Part shown: one piece after another, positions 19,816 to 29,696 of the stretch
Position numbering within the stretch: position 1 is the first letter of the stretch
Layout: every line of letters starts with the position of its first letter
Origin: Vibrio mimicus CAIM 602
GTDB lineage: Bacteria > Pseudomonadota > Gammaproteobacteria > Enterobacterales > Vibrionaceae
Assembly: GCF_000338875.1 (NCBI RefSeq)
Contig: NZ_AOMO01000029.1
Location: 62,001-126,000 of the forward strand
DNA: 64,000 nt
Direction of reading: 5' to 3'
Notes under the pieces: model-generated
What the model saw: only the letters and a program-made list of their open reading frames with translations
Told to the model about the DNA's origin: nothing
Databases searched by the model: none
Made by a program: the position numbers and the translations under genes

Positions 19816-20133
19816 ATGGCAGACTGGAATGGCGAATATATCAGCCCCTATGCAGAGCATGGGAAAAAGAGCGAGTTGGTAAAAAAAATCACGGTATCCA
19901 TTCCGCTGAAAGTTCTCAAAGTGCTAACGGATGAGAGAACACGCCGTCAAGTCAATAACTTACGTCACGCAACCAACAGTGAATTGCTGTGCGAAGCTTT
20001 CTTGCATGCTTACACAGGTCAGCCTCTGCCAACGGACGAAGATCTGCGTAAAGATCGCCCTGATGACATTCCTGCTGAAGCCAAACGCTTGATGACCGAA
20101 ATGGGTATTGAGTTCGAATCTTATGATGAGTAA
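19816..20133 (+). CDS. metJ: Methionine repressor MetJ
   Basis: This 105-residue ribbon-helix-helix repressor uses S-adenosylmethionine as corepressor. The DNA-binding beta strand is [12 protein letters not shown] (about residues 22-33), followed by helices with [20 protein letters not shown]. Length matches the family exactly. It is divergent from metBL, separated by tandem met boxes, so it controls its own gene as well as metB, metL and metF in this window. Confidence 0.97.
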
Positions 20134-20178
20134 TGAATTTCGTTAGCGAAAATCGCTAAGTGAAAAAATAACATTCAT

Positions 20179-20208
20179 AAAAAAGCCCCTCATACGAGGG
20201 GCTTTTTT
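20179..20208. terminator. Bidirectional terminator between metJ and maeB
   Basis: AAAAAAGCCCCT-CATACG-AGGGGCTTTTTT lies between the convergent stops. Confidence 0.93.
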
Positions 20209-20232
20209 GTATTAATTCACTATGCGAGTGGA

Positions 20233-21510
20233 TTAAGCCTGCATGTAATTCTCTGGCATTGGGATACGAGCAACGCCCGATTCCACCGCGGCTTCCGCTA
20301 CCGCACGAGCTACACGTGGCAATAGACGTGGGTCCATTGGTTTTGGAATGATGTAATCAATACCGAAACTCAGCTTATCAACGCCAGCGGCTGCCAATAC
20401 TTCCGCAGGTACTGGCTCTTTAGCCAGTTGGCGAATGGCTTCTACTGCAGCCAGCTTCATCTGGTCGTTGATTTCACTTGCGCGAACATCAAGCGCACCA
20501 CGGAAAATAAATGGGAAGCAGAGAACGTTGTTGACTTGGTTTGGATAGTCGCTGCGTCCTGTACCCATGATCATGTCATTGCGTACTTGGTGTGCCAGTT
20601 CAGGTTTGATTTCTGGATCTGGGTTTGAGCAAGCAAACACGACTGGTTTGTCTGCCATCAGTTTGAGCGCGTCGGCTGGCAGCAGGTTAGGGCCAGATAC
20701 GCCCAAGAATAGGTCTGCACCGGCAATAACATCTTCCAAGGTGCGTTTATCTGTATTGTTCGCAAACAGCTGTTTGTATTCGTTGAGATCGTCACGGCGA
20801 GTGTGGATCACGCCTTTGCGATCCAGCATGTAGATCTTCTCACGCATTGCACCGCACTTGATCAGCAGTTCCATACAAGCCACAGCGGCTGCGCCAGCAC
20901 CAAGACAGACGATGATACAGTCTTTCAGTTGTTTACCTTGCAGCTCCAGAGCGTTCAGCATGCCCGCTGCAGTAACAATCGCTGTGCCGTGTTGGTCATC
21001 GTGGAATACTGGTACATCACAACGCTCAATCAGGCGGCGTTCAATCTCAAAGCAGTCTGGTGCTTTGATGTCTTCTAGGTTGATGCCACCGAAGGTATCG
21101 GCAATGTTGGCTACAGTATCAACAAATTCATCGATGGTGCGATGTTTGACTTCAATATCAATTGAATCAAGTCCTGCAAAACGTTTAAACAGTAGCGCCT
21201 TGCCTTCCATGACAGGCTTAGAGGCCATAGGGCCCAAGTTACCCAATCCTAAAATCGCAGTACCGTTAGAGATCACGGCAACTGTGTTGCCTTTTGCAGT
21301 GTACTTATAAACGTTGTCTACGTTTTGCGCGATTTCGCGTACCGGCTCTGCTACGCCAGGGCTATAGGCCAGTGCAAGATCCGCTGCTGAATCAGCAGGT
21401 TTAGTCAGCGCAATACCAATTTTGCCCGCAGTTGGGTAAGCATGGTAATCCAAAGCTCGTTGGCGAAATTGTTCTTCAGGAGTTGGGTTGAGGCGATTGT
21501 CATCGGACAT
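20233..21510 (-). CDS. maeB: NADP-type malic enzyme, short form
   Basis: This 425-residue enzyme oxidatively decarboxylates malate to pyruvate. The malic domain (about residues 20-160) contains YSPGVAEPV and TAKGNTVAVISNGTAILGLG; the NAD(P) domain (about 165-400) contains DDQHGTAIVTAAG, CLGAGAAAVACMELL and FACSNPDPEI. It resembles the N-terminal part of E. coli MaeB but lacks the C-terminal phosphotransacetylase-like domain, which would bring the protein to about 760 residues. It therefore belongs to the short class. Cofactor preference (NADP or NAD) cannot be read with certainty. The gene is monocistronic. Confidence 0.85.
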   Translation of the reverse strand: MSDDNRLNPTPEEQFRQRALDYHAYPTAGKIGIALTKPADSAADLALAYSPGVAEPVREIAQNVDNVYKYTAKGNTVAVISNGTAILGLGNLGPMASKPVMEGKALLFKRFAGLDSIDIEVKHRTIDEFVDTVANIADTFGGINLEDIKAPDCFEIERRLIERCDVPVFHDDQHGTAIVTAAGMLNALELQGKQLKDCIIVCLGAGAAAVACMELLIKCGAMREKIYMLDRKGVIHTRRDDLNEYKQLFANNTDKRTLEDVIAGADLFLGVSGPNLLPADALKLMADKPVVFACSNPDPEIKPELAHQVRNDMIMGTGRSDYPNQVNNVLCFPFIFRGALDVRASEINDQMKLAAVEAIRQLAKEPVPAEVLAAAGVDKLSFGIDYIIPKPMDPRLLPRVARAVAEAAVESGVARIPMPENYMQA

Positions 21511-21820
21511 AGGGCTGTTCTCTTATTGTTATTTATGGGAAAGGTCGCAAATTTTAAAGTAACTATTGCAAACTGCCTAGGTTAGACACTGAGCTAAGCG
21601 TACAAAAAAAAACGGAGATCTTGCTGATAAGACCAGTAGAAATGTGAATGGTGGAGAATAAATAGCCAAAACGTTTCGCCGAATAGAGTTTTATATGCAG
21701 ATGAGTGAGTGGGAGAACAGTACTTGAATTGTAAAGGGAGAAGTCGAGGAGCTTTAAAATCTCATGAATGAAAAAAGGACGCCGTAGCGTCCTTTTTCAA
21801 AATCTTGCGTAAAGCAGAAA
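21511..21820. other. Intergenic region between maeB and rpmE
   Basis: This AT-rich stretch of 310 bases contains the maeB promoter region at its left end and the rpmE terminator at 21772-21797. No convincing gene, repeat or RNA was seen in the rest. Confidence 0.6.
21772..21797 (-). terminator. Terminator of rpmE
   Basis: On the minus strand, AAAAAGGACGC-TACG-GCGTCCTTTTT is followed by a T-run after the rpmE stop. Confidence 0.9.
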
Positions 21821-22039
21821 TTACTTCTTCGCAGACAGTGCGCCGAAACGCTTGTTGAAGCGCTCAACACGACCACCGGTGTCAACGATACGTTGCTTAC
21901 CAGAGTAGAATGGGTGGCACTTGTCACATACGTCTAGGTGCATTGAATCTTTACCTAGAGTAGAGTTGAAAACGAAAGAGTTGCCGCAAGAACAAGTTGC
22001 GTTTACTGCTTTGTATTCTGGGTGGATACCAGCTTTCAT
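21821..22039 (-). CDS. rpmE: 50S ribosomal protein L31 (zinc-binding form)
   Basis: This 72-residue large-subunit ribosomal protein begins [12 protein letters not shown] and has the zinc-ribbon cysteines C16, C18, C38 and C41 (ATCSCGN and [15 protein letters not shown]). The cysteines mark it as the zinc-requiring type rather than the zinc-free paralogue made under zinc shortage. The gene is monocistronic and divergent from priA. Confidence 0.97.
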   Translation of the reverse strand: MKAGIHPEYKAVNATCSCGNSFVFNSTLGKDSMHLDVCDKCHPFYSGKQRIVDTGGRVERFNKRFGALSAKK

Positions 22040-22292
22040 GGGATAACCTCAATTTAGGCCGTGTCGCCATCCGAATCGATTGTCGTCGGACACCACACGT
22101 AGTGTTAAAAATAACGAGTTTGCATATCCAGAGGGTCAACCCTCTAGGATGCCGTAAGGCGCGATATATTAATGAATCTCGGGTTTCGGATCAATCGATC
22201 TCGCTGATTATTTCACCAAAAGCGCAGGTCGAATTTCTGCTACGCTTCCAGTAGACTGTGATCCGTTTGATTTTTCGCTGTTTTGGACCCTG

Positions 22293-24497
22293 ATGCGCCC
22301 CACCATTGCCCGAGTTTGCCTACCTGTACCTCTGGATAAGTCCTTTGACTATCTGATCCCGGCTCATCTATTTCCTGTGCTGGGTGGACGCGTACAAGTG
22401 CCTTTTGGGCGACAAACCTTAGTGGGTATCGTCCAGTCGCTCACTCATCAATCTGATTTTCCTATCGAACAGCTCAAATCACTGCAAGCCGTATTGGATG
22501 AAGCACCAGTCTGGCCAGAGAAACTGCAGTCACTGCTGCATTGGTGCAGCCAGTTCTATCATTATCCACTTGGTGAAACCTATGCTAATGCTTTGCCCGG
22601 CGCCTTGCGAAAAGGGAAAGCAGCAGAGCTGACTAGCCATAAAGAGTGGCGTTTGACGGCTTTAGGCCAAGAGCAACTGATGCTTGGCGTGAAGCGTGGC
22701 GCGGTAAAACAAGCACAAGTTCTCCATTTGTTGCAGCACGGAGCCTTATCTCACCAAGCCTTGCTTGATGAAGAGGTAAGTAGCAGCACATTGAAAGCTT
22801 TGGTTGAGAAAGGGTGGATTGAGTGTGAAGAGCGTAAGCCTGTTGTGCGGCCGTGGCCGCAAGAGCTTGAAGCCAAAGTGGATAAACCTAAACTCAATCA
22901 AGAACAGGCGATTGCGATTGCCGCAGTGAATAGCCACCAAGGTTTCGGCTGCTTTCTTCTGGAAGGAGTAACGGGGTCGGGCAAAACCGAAGTCTATCTC
23001 AACCTTATCACGCCTGTGTTGGCACGCGGCGAGCAAGCCTTGGTGTTGGTGCCTGAAATTGGCTTGACCCCACAAACGATCAATCGCTTTCGTCAGCGTT
23101 TTAGTGTGCCAGTGGAAGTGATGCATTCCGCGCTGAATGATACAGAACGCCTCAATGCTTGGTTGGCAGCTCGCGATAAAGTCGCGGGTATTGTGATTGG
23201 TACACGTTCGGCACTGCTCACACCGTTTGCCAAATTGGGCATTATCATCGTTGATGAAGAGCATGATAGCTCTTATAAACAGCAAGATAGTCTGCGTTAT
23301 CACGCCCGTGATGTTGCTGTGATGCGTGCCCATCTTGAAAATATCCCGATTGTGCTCGGCTCGGCGACTCCTGCACTGGAAACCCTACATAATGCTCTAA
23401 GTGGTAAATACCACCATCTGCAACTGACGCAGCGTGCAGGGAATGCGTTGCCAACGCGTAATCATGTGTTGGATGTGAAAGGGTTGTATCTGGAAAGTGG
23501 CCTTTCAGCTCCTTTGATTGCGGAAATGCGCCGCCATCTTTCGGCTGGCAATCAGGTGATGCTGTTTTTAAACCGTCGCGGTTTTTCTCCGGCTTTGATG
23601 TGCCACGAATGTGGCTGGATCGCGGAATGTCAGCGCTGCGATGCGTATTACACCTACCATCAACACAGTAATGAAATCCGCTGCCATCATTGTGGTTCAC
23701 AGCGTCCTGTGATCCATCAATGTAAAGGGTGTGGCTCGACTCAACTGGTTACTGTCGGCGTTGGTACGGAACAGCTTGAAGCTCAATTACACACACTGTT
23801 TCCTGAGTATCGTTCGGTTCGGATTGATCGTGATAGCACTCGGCGCAAGGGCAGTTTGGAATCCGCGTTAACCGCGATCCGCAAAGGCGAATATCAGATT
23901 TTAATTGGTACACAAATGCTCGCGAAAGGGCACCATTTCCCCGATGTTACGTTAGTGGCTTTGTTGGATGTGGATGGCTCACTATATAGCAGTGACTTTC
24001 GTGCCGCCGAACGCTTGGCGCAGTTATTCATCCAAGTCGCAGGGCGTGCAGGGCGAGCCAGTAAACCGGGTGAAGTGGTTTTACAAACGCATCATCCTGA
24101 GCACAGTTTGCTACAAGCCTTACTGCATAAAGACTACCATCAGTTCGCTCTCACTGCGTTGGAGGAGCGCAAGCTTGCTCAGTTGCCGCCATACTCTTTC
24201 CTTAGCTTATTTCGAGCCGAAGCCAATCAAACAGCACAAGTTGAAGATTTTCTACGCCAAGTGCGAGAAACTTTGCGCTGTAACCCTTGGTTTGACAGCG
24301 AATGCATGGTGCTTGGCCCAACACCCGCCCCGCTTGCGAAAAGAGCCGGAAAATTCCGTTGGCAACTGTTACTGCAAACGCCGAATCGCAGCTTAATGCA
24401 GAAAATATTGCAAAGCGCACGTCCTGCATTGCAACAACTTCCGCTGGCGAGCAAAGTGCGTTGGTCGATCGATATTGATCCGCAAGATCTCAGTTAA
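22293..24497 (+). CDS. priA: Primosomal replication restart helicase PriA
   Basis: This 734-residue superfamily 2 DNA helicase reloads the replisome at stalled forks. The N-terminal DNA-binding domain covers about residues 1-110. Helicase motifs follow: Walker A LLEGVTGSGKTEVY (about 230), Walker B IIIVDEEHDSSYKQ, GSATPALE, and later AGRAGRASKPGEVVLQT. Two zinc-binding cysteine clusters lie at about 440-485 (CHECGWIAECQRC, CHHCGSQ, CKGCGS). All elements are intact. It stands alone and is divergent from rpmE. Confidence 0.97.
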   Translation: MRPTIARVCLPVPLDKSFDYLIPAHLFPVLGGRVQVPFGRQTLVGIVQSLTHQSDFPIEQLKSLQAVLDEAPVWPEKLQSLLHWCSQFYHYPLGETYANALPGALRKGKAAELTSHKEWRLTALGQEQLMLGVKRGAVKQAQVLHLLQHGALSHQALLDEEVSSSTLKALVEKGWIECEERKPVVRPWPQELEAKVDKPKLNQEQAIAIAAVNSHQGFGCFLLEGVTGSGKTEVYLNLITPVLARGEQALVLVPEIGLTPQTINRFRQRFSVPVEVMHSALNDTERLNAWLAARDKVAGIVIGTRSALLTPFAKLGIIIVDEEHDSSYKQQDSLRYHARDVAVMRAHLENIPIVLGSATPALETLHNALSGKYHHLQLTQRAGNALPTRNHVLDVKGLYLESGLSAPLIAEMRRHLSAGNQVMLFLNRRGFSPALMCHECGWIAECQRCDAYYTYHQHSNEIRCHHCGSQRPVIHQCKGCGSTQLVTVGVGTEQLEAQLHTLFPEYRSVRIDRDSTRRKGSLESALTAIRKGEYQILIGTQMLAKGHHFPDVTLVALLDVDGSLYSSDFRAAERLAQLFIQVAGRAGRASKPGEVVLQTHHPEHSLLQALLHKDYHQFALTALEERKLAQLPPYSFLSLFRAEANQTAQVEDFLRQVRETLRCNPWFDSECMVLGPTPAPLAKRAGKFRWQLLLQTPNRSLMQKILQSARPALQQLPLASKVRWSIDIDPQDLS

Positions 24498-24802
24498 TCC
24501 GTATTTCATTTTCTAAAGTGGCTGTGTGTTAATTTTGTCAGCAAATTAATGCTTATTATCGTGATAAGAATCACAGTGACTGTGCAAGATTTGTTAATCT
24601 CGCCGTAACTTTCTGTTCTGAATCCCTTAGACTATCGGTAAAATCTGCTCAGTGAATCGTTTTCGCTAAGCAAAATGTTACGGTTCTCGCCATGATCTGC
24701 AGAATGAAAACGTTTTCTGGTCAGGGTTAGTACTGAATAAAACAGTCATCATTAGGGTGTGATGCATATCATCACCAAATAAAGAAAAGAGGGTAGAAAG
24801 AA
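24498..24802. other. Intergenic region upstream of cytR
   Basis: These 305 bases carry the cytR promoter region, including a CRP site (24560-24575). No terminator with a clear T-run was found for priA, and no further gene is visible. Confidence 0.6.
24560..24575. promoter_or_regulatory. CRP-binding site upstream of cytR
   Basis: CGTGA-TAAGAA-TCACA matches the CRP consensus TGTGA-N6-TCACA at nine of ten core bases. cytR is CRP-controlled in E. coli. Confidence 0.75.
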
Positions 24803-25810
24803 ATGGCGACAATGAAGGATGTTGCCCAGCTTGCCGGAGTCTCAACCGCGACCGTGTCTCGTGCGTTGATGAACCCTGAAAAAGTCTCCTCATCAACTCG
24901 TAAACGAGTGGAAGAGGCGGTGCTGGAAGCGGGTTACTCACCAAATTCTTTAGCGCGCAATTTGCGCCGCAATGAGTCAAAAACCATCGTTGCTATTGTT
25001 CCTGATATCTGTGATCCCTACTTTTCTGAGATCATCCGCGGTATTGAAGATGCGGCGATGGAGCACGGCTATTTGGTGTTGTTGGGTGACAGTGGTCAAC
25101 AAAAGCGTCGGGAGAATTCCTTTGTAAACCTTGTGTTTACGAAACAAGCCGATGGCATGTTACTGCTGGGTACAGATTTACCGTTTGATGTGAGTAAGCC
25201 TGAACAAAAAAATCTGCCGCCTATGGTGATGGCGTGTGAATTTGCTCCTGAGCTTGAATTACCGACGGTGCATATCGATAACCTGACTTCTGCATTTGAA
25301 GCGGTGAACTATCTGACTCAGCTTGGGCATAAGCGCATTGCACAGATCTCTGGTCCACAACATGCGGCATTGTGCCAATTCCGTCATCAAGGCTATCAAC
25401 AGGCGTTGCGTCGTGCTGGCATCACTATGAACCCGACTTACTGCACTTTTGGCGATTTCACTTTTGAAGCCGGGGCAAAAGCGGTGCGCCAGTTACTGGC
25501 GTTGCCAGAGCAACCAACCGCCATTTTCTGTCACAATGATACGATGGCGATTGGGGCGATTCAGGAAGCTAAACGACTGGGTCTGCGAGTACCACAAGAT
25601 CTCTCCGTCGTCGGCTTTGATGATATTCAGTTTGCTCAGTACTGTGATCCACCGCTGACCACTATCTCGCAACCTCGTTATGAAATTGGTCGCCAAGCTA
25701 TGCTGATGATGTTAGAGCTACTGCGTGGACATGATGTACGTGCCGGGTCACGTTTGCTTGAAACCAAACTCGTGGTACGTGAGAGTGCTGCGCCGCCAAG
25801 CAAAAAATAA
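24803..25810 (+). CDS. cytR: LacI-family repressor CytR
   Basis: This 335-residue LacI-type regulator of nucleoside uptake and breakdown acts with CRP and releases DNA on binding cytidine. The N-terminal helix-turn-helix and hinge (MKDVAQLAGVSTATVSRALM) are followed by a periplasmic-binding-protein-like domain (about residues 60-330). The position between priA and ftsN matches the conserved order around cytR. In V. cholerae CytR is also reported to affect competence and biofilm. GTAGAAAG precedes the ATG. Confidence 0.94.
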   Translation: MATMKDVAQLAGVSTATVSRALMNPEKVSSSTRKRVEEAVLEAGYSPNSLARNLRRNESKTIVAIVPDICDPYFSEIIRGIEDAAMEHGYLVLLGDSGQQKRRENSFVNLVFTKQADGMLLLGTDLPFDVSKPEQKNLPPMVMACEFAPELELPTVHIDNLTSAFEAVNYLTQLGHKRIAQISGPQHAALCQFRHQGYQQALRRAGITMNPTYCTFGDFTFEAGAKAVRQLLALPEQPTAIFCHNDTMAIGAIQEAKRLGLRVPQDLSVVGFDDIQFAQYCDPPLTTISQPRYEIGRQAMLMMLELLRGHDVRAGSRLLETKLVVRESAAPPSKK

Positions 25811-25856
25811 ATCACAACGTGAACCGAGCCATCCGGCTTGCCATTTTGGCTCGGTT

Positions 25857-25915
25857 AATCCCTCCTTTTAAAGCAGCAGCGATGTCGGCCACAAGGCCAA
25901 GTTGTTTGGGTATAA
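25857..25915. repeat. Internally deleted ERIC-like repeat
   Basis: About 58 bp in which AATCCCTCCTTTTAAAGCAG and GCGATGTCGGC are joined to GGCCAAGTTGTTTGGGTATA. The outer parts resemble ERIC and the centre is missing. It lies between cytR and ftsN. Confidence 0.6.
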
Positions 25916-25979
25916 CTCTGTTATCTGGCCGCGATCTGCATTAACATGTGGACAATTTTGTTAATTTCCGAACAACAAC

Positions 25980-26531
25980 GTGGCTAATAGAGATTATGTA
26001 AGAGGCGGTCGTAGTCCGAAGAAGCCGACCCGAAAAAAAGCAGCTCCGCGTCGTAAACCTTGGCGCAGTGGTTTAGTAGCAATAGTGTTACTGGCCGTGT
26101 TTGGTTATGGCTTGTATCTACTCAATAACGACCCTGAGCCAAAGACGAGCACACCAGTCTCGAAGACTCCAACAACATCAACCAGTAAACCGAAACCAAC
26201 AGAAACGTTGCCACCCCCACCGACAGAGAAGTGGGATTATGTGGATTCATTGCCCAATCGTGAGATTGAAGTGGTGGCGAAAGAGCAGGAAGTCTCTGAC
26301 ATTCCTTACGTGATGCAATGTGGCGCCTACAAAACGTCGGAGCAAGCCGAAGCTCGTAAACTGGATATCGCATTCCAAGGTATCAGCAGCCACATTCGCA
26401 AAAAAGCGGACAGCAGTTGGTATCGCGTCGTTCTGGGGCCATACAAATTTAAGCGCGATGCTGAGCGTGATAAACATAAGCTGCAACGAGCGAAGATTGA
26501 GCCTTGTGCGATTTGGAAAGAAACGCAGTAA
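25980..26531 (+). CDS. ftsN: Cell division protein FtsN
   Basis: This 183-residue bitopic membrane protein triggers septal peptidoglycan synthesis in the divisome. It starts with the conserved MANRDYVRGG, has a Lys/Arg-rich cytoplasmic segment, one membrane helix (about residues 31-49), a Pro/Thr-rich periplasmic linker with a conserved segment (EKWDYVDSLPNREIEV) and a C-terminal SPOR domain (about 105-183) that binds denuded septal glycan. It is much shorter than E. coli FtsN (319 residues) because the linker is short. The start codon is GTG and no clear ribosome site is visible before it. Confidence 0.92.
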   Translation: MANRDYVRGGRSPKKPTRKKAAPRRKPWRSGLVAIVLLAVFGYGLYLLNNDPEPKTSTPVSKTPTTSTSKPKPTETLPPPPTEKWDYVDSLPNREIEVVAKEQEVSDIPYVMQCGAYKTSEQAEARKLDIAFQGISSHIRKKADSSWYRVVLGPYKFKRDAERDKHKLQRAKIEPCAIWKETQ

Positions 26532-26544
26532 TTACTCTTAAAAA

Positions 26545-26576
26545 CAAAAAAGCCTGATGTCGATCAGGCTTTTTTG
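26545..26576 (+). terminator. Terminator of ftsN
   Basis: AAAAAGCCTGAT-GTCG-ATCAGGCTTTTTT lies just after the ftsN stop and separates it from the hslVU promoter. Confidence 0.92.
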
Positions 26577-26605
26577 TTGGTATTAAGTCAACTTCTCCGG
26601 TCTGG

Positions 26606-26634
26606 CTTGAAATTCTCCTTCGATAGCCACATAT
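26606..26634 (+). promoter_or_regulatory. Sigma-32 heat-shock promoter of hslVU
   Basis: The -35 CTTGAAA is a perfect match. It is followed by 14 bases and the -10 CCACATAT (one mismatch to CCCCATNT), ending about 40 bases before hslV. hslVU is a heat-shock operon in E. coli. Confidence 0.85.
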
Positions 26635-26672
26635 AAGCGTTAACTCTCCTATAAAGAATAAAGAGGCCTCTT

Positions 26673-27224
26673 GTGACTACTATCGTATCAGTGCGTCGTA
26701 ATAATAAAGTTGTCATCGCTGGTGACGGGCAGGTATCGCTAGGTAATACCGTCATGAAAGGTAATGCACGTAAAGTGCGCCGCCTATACAACAACAAAGT
26801 GCTGGCAGGTTTTGCTGGTGGCACCGCTGATGCGTTTACCTTATTTGAGCGCTTTGAAAGTAAGTTGCAGATGCATCAAGGGCATCTAACGAAAGCGGCG
26901 GTCGAGCTGGCCAAAGATTGGCGTAGCGATCGCGCATTGCGTCGTTTGGAAGCCATTTTGGCGGTCGCCGATGAAACAGCATCACTGATCATCACAGGTA
27001 ACGGTGATGTATTGCAGCCAGAACATGATCTGATAGCGATTGGCTCTGGCGGCAACTATGCGCAAGCGGCGGCGATTGCATTACTTGAAAATACGGATTT
27101 GGATGCACGAACCATTGCTGAGAAAGCACTGAACATTGCTGGCGATATTTGCGTATTTACTAATCATAATCACACTATCGAAGAACTCGAAATTCCGCAG
27201 GCCATGTTGCCGCAAGGTCAATAA
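26673..27224 (+). CDS. hslV: ATP-dependent protease peptidase subunit HslV
   Basis: This 183-residue proteasome-like peptidase forms a double hexamer capped by HslU. After removal of the initiator Met the catalytic Thr is at the N-terminus ([20 protein letters not shown]). [16 protein letters not shown] and the C-terminal [10 protein letters not shown] are conserved. The start codon is GTG with AAGAGGCC upstream. It is the first gene of hslVU, 42 bases before hslU, behind a sigma-32 promoter. Confidence 0.97.
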   Translation: MTTIVSVRRNNKVVIAGDGQVSLGNTVMKGNARKVRRLYNNKVLAGFAGGTADAFTLFERFESKLQMHQGHLTKAAVELAKDWRSDRALRRLEAILAVADETASLIITGNGDVLQPEHDLIAIGSGGNYAQAAAIALLENTDLDARTIAEKALNIAGDICVFTNHNHTIEELEIPQAMLPQGQ

Positions 27225-27266
27225 TCACAAGATAGTGCCCGATAAGCTGAGTGAAGGATTTAAATC

Positions 27267-28598
27267 ATGTCTGAAATGACTCCCCGCGAAATAGTGAGCG
27301 AGCTGAATCGCCACATCATTGGTCAAGACAAAGCGAAACGTGCAGTGGCAATTGCTCTGCGTAACCGCTGGCGTCGTATGCAGCTTGAAGAAAGCTTGCG
27401 TGTTGAAGTGACCCCAAAAAATATTCTGATGATTGGCCCAACTGGTGTGGGTAAAACCGAAATTGCCCGCCGTTTAGCTAAATTAGCGAATGCGCCTTTC
27501 ATTAAAGTTGAAGCCACCAAATTCACTGAAGTGGGTTATGTGGGTAAAGAAGTGGAGTCGATCATCCGTGATCTGACGGATGTAGCGGTTAAGCTGACTC
27601 ATCAACAAGCGATGGAAAAAGTGAAATTCCGCGCGGAAGAACTTGCGGAAGAGCGTGTGTTGGATGCTTTGCTACCGCCTGCTCGCGATGCGTGGGGACA
27701 AGCCGAGCAGAAAGAAGAGAATTCGAGTACGCGCCAAGTTTTCCGTAAAAAACTTCGTGAAGGCCAGCTCAACGACAAAGAGATTGAAATCAATGTCTCT
27801 GCACCACAAATGGGTGTGGAAATCATGGCTCCTCCGGGCATGGAAGAGATGACCAATCAACTGCAAGGGCTGTTCCAAAATCTAGCCGGCGATACCAAGA
27901 AAAAGCGCAAAATGAAGATCAAAGATGCGCTGAAAGTTTTGGTGGAAGAAGAGGCCGCTAAGCTGGTGAATCAGGAAGAGCTGAAAGAACAGGCGATTTA
28001 CAATGTCGAAAACAACGGCATCGTGTTTATCGATGAAATCGATAAAATCTGTAAACGCGGTGAGGTATCGGGTCCTGATGTTTCTCGTGAAGGGGTACAG
28101 CGCGATCTCTTACCTTTGATTGAAGGCAGCACGGTATCCACCAAGCATGGTATGGTGCGTACCGATCACATCCTATTTATTGCTTCTGGTGCATTTCAAG
28201 TGGCAAAACCATCGGATCTGATCCCTGAGCTGCAAGGTCGTTTACCGATTCGCGTTGAGCTGGAAGCGCTATCAAGTAACGATTTCAAACGCATTCTGAC
28301 TGAGCCGAAAGCATCACTCACCGAGCAATATGTCGCCTTGATGAAAACTGAACAAGTAGATGTGCAGTTTACCGAAGATGGCATCAAGCAAATTGCGGAT
28401 GCGGCATGGCAAGTTAACGAAACCACTGAAAACATCGGAGCGCGCCGCCTGCATACCGTGCTGGAGCGCCTGATGGACGAAATTTCCTTTGATGCGACTG
28501 AAAAAGCCGGGCAAGCGTTTGTGATTGATGCCGCCTACGTGAAAGCGCGTTTGGGTGAACTGGTAGAAGACGAAGATCTCAGCCGTTTCATTCTTTAG
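27267..28598 (+). CDS. hslU: HslUV protease ATPase subunit HslU
   Basis: This 443-residue AAA+ unfoldase feeds proteins to HslV. Walker A is [16 protein letters not shown] (about residues 57-72), the pore motif is [11 protein letters not shown], the inserted I-domain covers about 110-240, Walker B is [10 protein letters not shown] (about 250-259), and the sensor 2 segment is [12 protein letters not shown]. The C-terminus EDLSRFIL is the tail that inserts into HslV. GAAGGATTT precedes the ATG. Confidence 0.97.
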   Translation: MSEMTPREIVSELNRHIIGQDKAKRAVAIALRNRWRRMQLEESLRVEVTPKNILMIGPTGVGKTEIARRLAKLANAPFIKVEATKFTEVGYVGKEVESIIRDLTDVAVKLTHQQAMEKVKFRAEELAEERVLDALLPPARDAWGQAEQKEENSSTRQVFRKKLREGQLNDKEIEINVSAPQMGVEIMAPPGMEEMTNQLQGLFQNLAGDTKKKRKMKIKDALKVLVEEEAAKLVNQEELKEQAIYNVENNGIVFIDEIDKICKRGEVSGPDVSREGVQRDLLPLIEGSTVSTKHGMVRTDHILFIASGAFQVAKPSDLIPELQGRLPIRVELEALSSNDFKRILTEPKASLTEQYVALMKTEQVDVQFTEDGIKQIADAAWQVNETTENIGARRLHTVLERLMDEISFDATEKAGQAFVIDAAYVKARLGELVEDEDLSRFIL

Positions 28599-28621
28599 AA
28601 AGCTCTATTTTTAGAAGCCAA

Positions 28622-28652
28622 GAAGCCCACCTCAAATTGGTGGGCTTTTTTA
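28622..28652 (+). terminator. Terminator of hslVU
   Basis: AAGCCCACC-TCAAATT-GGTGGGCTT is followed by TTTT, 20 bases after the hslU stop. Confidence 0.9.
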
Positions 28653-28704
28653 TCTGGGGTATTTCCGCGTATACTGACGCCATGTTGATCATACTCTCAT
28701 TATC

Positions 28705-29622
28705 ATGAATAACTCTGTGCAAATTTGGTTGGATGCGGCGCGTCCGAAAACCTTGCCTCTGGCTCTGATCTCAATTTTAACGGGGAGCGCACTAGCTTTC
28801 TCAGCAGGACATTTTCATTGGTTGGTGGCTGTGTTAGCGCTGCTAACGGCGACCTTACTGCAAATATTATCCAACTTAGCCAACGATTATGGCGATGCGG
28901 TGAAGGGGACGGATAACGAATCTCGACTTGGGCCAATGCGCGCTATTCAATCCGGTGCTGTCAGCTTAAAAGATATGAGGCTGGCTATGGGAATCAATGT
29001 GCTGCTGACCATTATCATGGGGCTGATTTTAGTGTTTTACGCCTTAGATAATTTGCAAAATATCTTGGTGTTTATTGCGCTGGGTGTGCTGGCGATTCTC
29101 GCGGCAATTGCTTATACCGTTGGCAATAAACCTTATGGGTATGTAGGGCTTGGTGACCTGTCGGTATTTTTGTTCTTTGGTCTGCTTGGCGTGTCGGGGA
29201 GCTTTTTCCTACATACTGGTTATATCGAGTGGAGTTTGCTTCTGCCTTCCTTGGGCTGCGGCTTACTCGCAGTAGCTGTGCTCAATGTAAACAACATGCG
29301 TGACATTGAAAATGATGCGATTTGCGGTAAACGTACCGTTGCGGTGCGTTTAGGGCAGGTACGTGCCAAGCAATATCATTTTGCTCTCTTATTTGGCGCA
29401 GTGTTGGCTTTCGCGGCTTACTTGGTGTTGCAGGATAAAGCACTGTGGATTAGCTTGCCATTTTTGCTCTGTTTATTCGTAGTGACACGCCATGGCCGTG
29501 AGGTTTGGTTTACAGAACAACCAGCGCAAATTGCACCTATGATGCCGGTTGTTGTAAAAACTTCTGTGATCACCAACCTTTTGTTTGTAGGAGTGATCAT
29601 TGCCCAAACTCTGACAAGTTAA
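28705..29622 (+). CDS. menA: 1,4-dihydroxy-2-naphthoate polyprenyltransferase
   Basis: This 305-residue UbiA-family membrane enzyme attaches the polyprenyl chain to DHNA, making demethylmenaquinone. The two Asp-rich motifs are visible: NLANDYGDAVKGTD (about residues 57-70) and NVNNMRDIENDAICGKRT (about 193-210). About eight hydrophobic helices follow. Menaquinones are the electron carriers used by fumarate reductase encoded at 43-46 kb. It lies between hslVU and rraA on the same strand, as in E. coli. Confidence 0.95.
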   Translation: MNNSVQIWLDAARPKTLPLALISILTGSALAFSAGHFHWLVAVLALLTATLLQILSNLANDYGDAVKGTDNESRLGPMRAIQSGAVSLKDMRLAMGINVLLTIIMGLILVFYALDNLQNILVFIALGVLAILAAIAYTVGNKPYGYVGLGDLSVFLFFGLLGVSGSFFLHTGYIEWSLLLPSLGCGLLAVAVLNVNNMRDIENDAICGKRTVAVRLGQVRAKQYHFALLFGAVLAFAAYLVLQDKALWISLPFLLCLFVVTRHGREVWFTEQPAQIAPMMPVVVKTSVITNLLFVGVIIAQTLTS

Positions 29623-29696
29623 TTTGCACTCTGTCATTGCAATGGCACTATCACTCTATATACTCGTTGGAAGACTTTCGCTAAGAGAACAAAGCT

